From Campylobacter blaseri (GTDB taxonomy: Bacteria > Campylobacterota > Campylobacteria > Campylobacterales > Campylobacteraceae), in contig NZ_CP053841.1 in NCBI RefSeq assembly GCF_013201895.1, positions 1,426,001 through 1,490,000 on the forward strand: 64,000 bases of DNA. Direction: 5' to 3'. A program made the position numbers and the translations under genes. The notes under the pieces are model-generated. The model ran no database searches. It worked only from the letters and a program-made list of their open reading frames with translations, and was not told the origin of the DNA. The stretch's first letter is position 1. Each line of letters opens with the position of its first letter. Of the stretch, positions 64,000 to 64,000 are shown piece by piece.

Positions 64000-64000
64000 C

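Noticed and set aside
1-64000. CRISPR arrays, tRNA or rRNA genes
   Set aside because: No regularly spaced repeats and no tRNA- or rRNA-like sequence were seen; the ICE does not use a tRNA gene as its target.

Overview
The window is AT-rich DNA, densely coded, with short intergenic gaps and AAGGA-type ribosome binding sites. Together with the protein families seen (Campylobacter-type VirB/VirD4 genes, RTX/T1SS genes, a mobile-mystery-like Fic protein) this points to a Campylobacterota bacterium, probably a Campylobacter. The genus is an inference; there is no rRNA or core marker gene in the window.

Layout. (1) 1-5930, all on the minus strand: the edge of an RTX-type module (partial membrane protein and small leader ORFs), then a complete RTX-type type I secretion operon read right to left: ABC exporter with a C39-like domain, a small ORF, HlyD/LapC-type adaptor, TolC-type outer membrane factor. 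(2) 6735-38154: a 31.4-kb integrative and conjugative element (ICE). It carries a tyrosine integrase at the left end, three related coiled-coil proteins, VirB5, SSB, a TrbM-like protein, a TOPRIM protein, a lipoprotein, a HEPN-MNT toxin-antitoxin pair, a MOBP-like relaxase with a candidate oriT, VirB2/3/4/7/8/9/10/11, a MobC-like protein, VirD4, an ArdC-like protein, VirB6, topoisomerase IA, an EcoRI-type adenine methylase, ParA and a partner, and a Rep_3-type initiator at the right end. The ICE sits inside a chromosomal membrane-protein gene; a 14-bp direct repeat marks both ends, and joining them restores a 340-codon frame. (3) 38116-50651, minus strand: a tandem array in which membrane-anchored proteins alternate with RTX proteins. 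Two RTX proteins begin with a class-3 lipase domain, and two share a 1.85-kb nearly identical 3' part encoding a VWA domain plus RTX repeats. The two array operons start with a shared ~160-bp promoter/leader that contains a Fur-box-like sequence. The ICE therefore separates the exporter genes from most of their likely substrates. (4) 51044-63040: a defence-type region with a large pentapeptide-repeat membrane protein, a Gabija-like OLD nuclease/UvrD helicase pair, and a decaying cluster (a PIN-like gene and a PD-(D/E)XK-like gene broken in poly-A tracts, and a HerA-like ATPase lacking its N-terminal half). The decaying cluster is bracketed by two inverted copies of a ~70-bp palindromic element. 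(5) 63400-63999: a Fic-domain gene at the right edge.

How the parts work together. The VirB/VirD4 genes, relaxase, MobC-like protein and oriT would form a P-type conjugation machine. Rep, ParA and the HEPN-MNT pair would stabilise the excised or transferred form. A repeated motif close to TTTTTACAAAATGTTCCGAT lies upstream of most ICE transcription units and looks like a shared operator. The 448-bp direct repeats at 15120 and 35523 enclose the whole VirB2-VirD4/relaxase block together with the toxin-antitoxin pair. The T1SS is expected to export the RTX proteins. The membrane protein encoded just upstream of each RTX gene, coupled by overlap or very short spacing, could be a cognate immunity or chaperone-like partner; this is inference and is the most novel-looking feature of the window.
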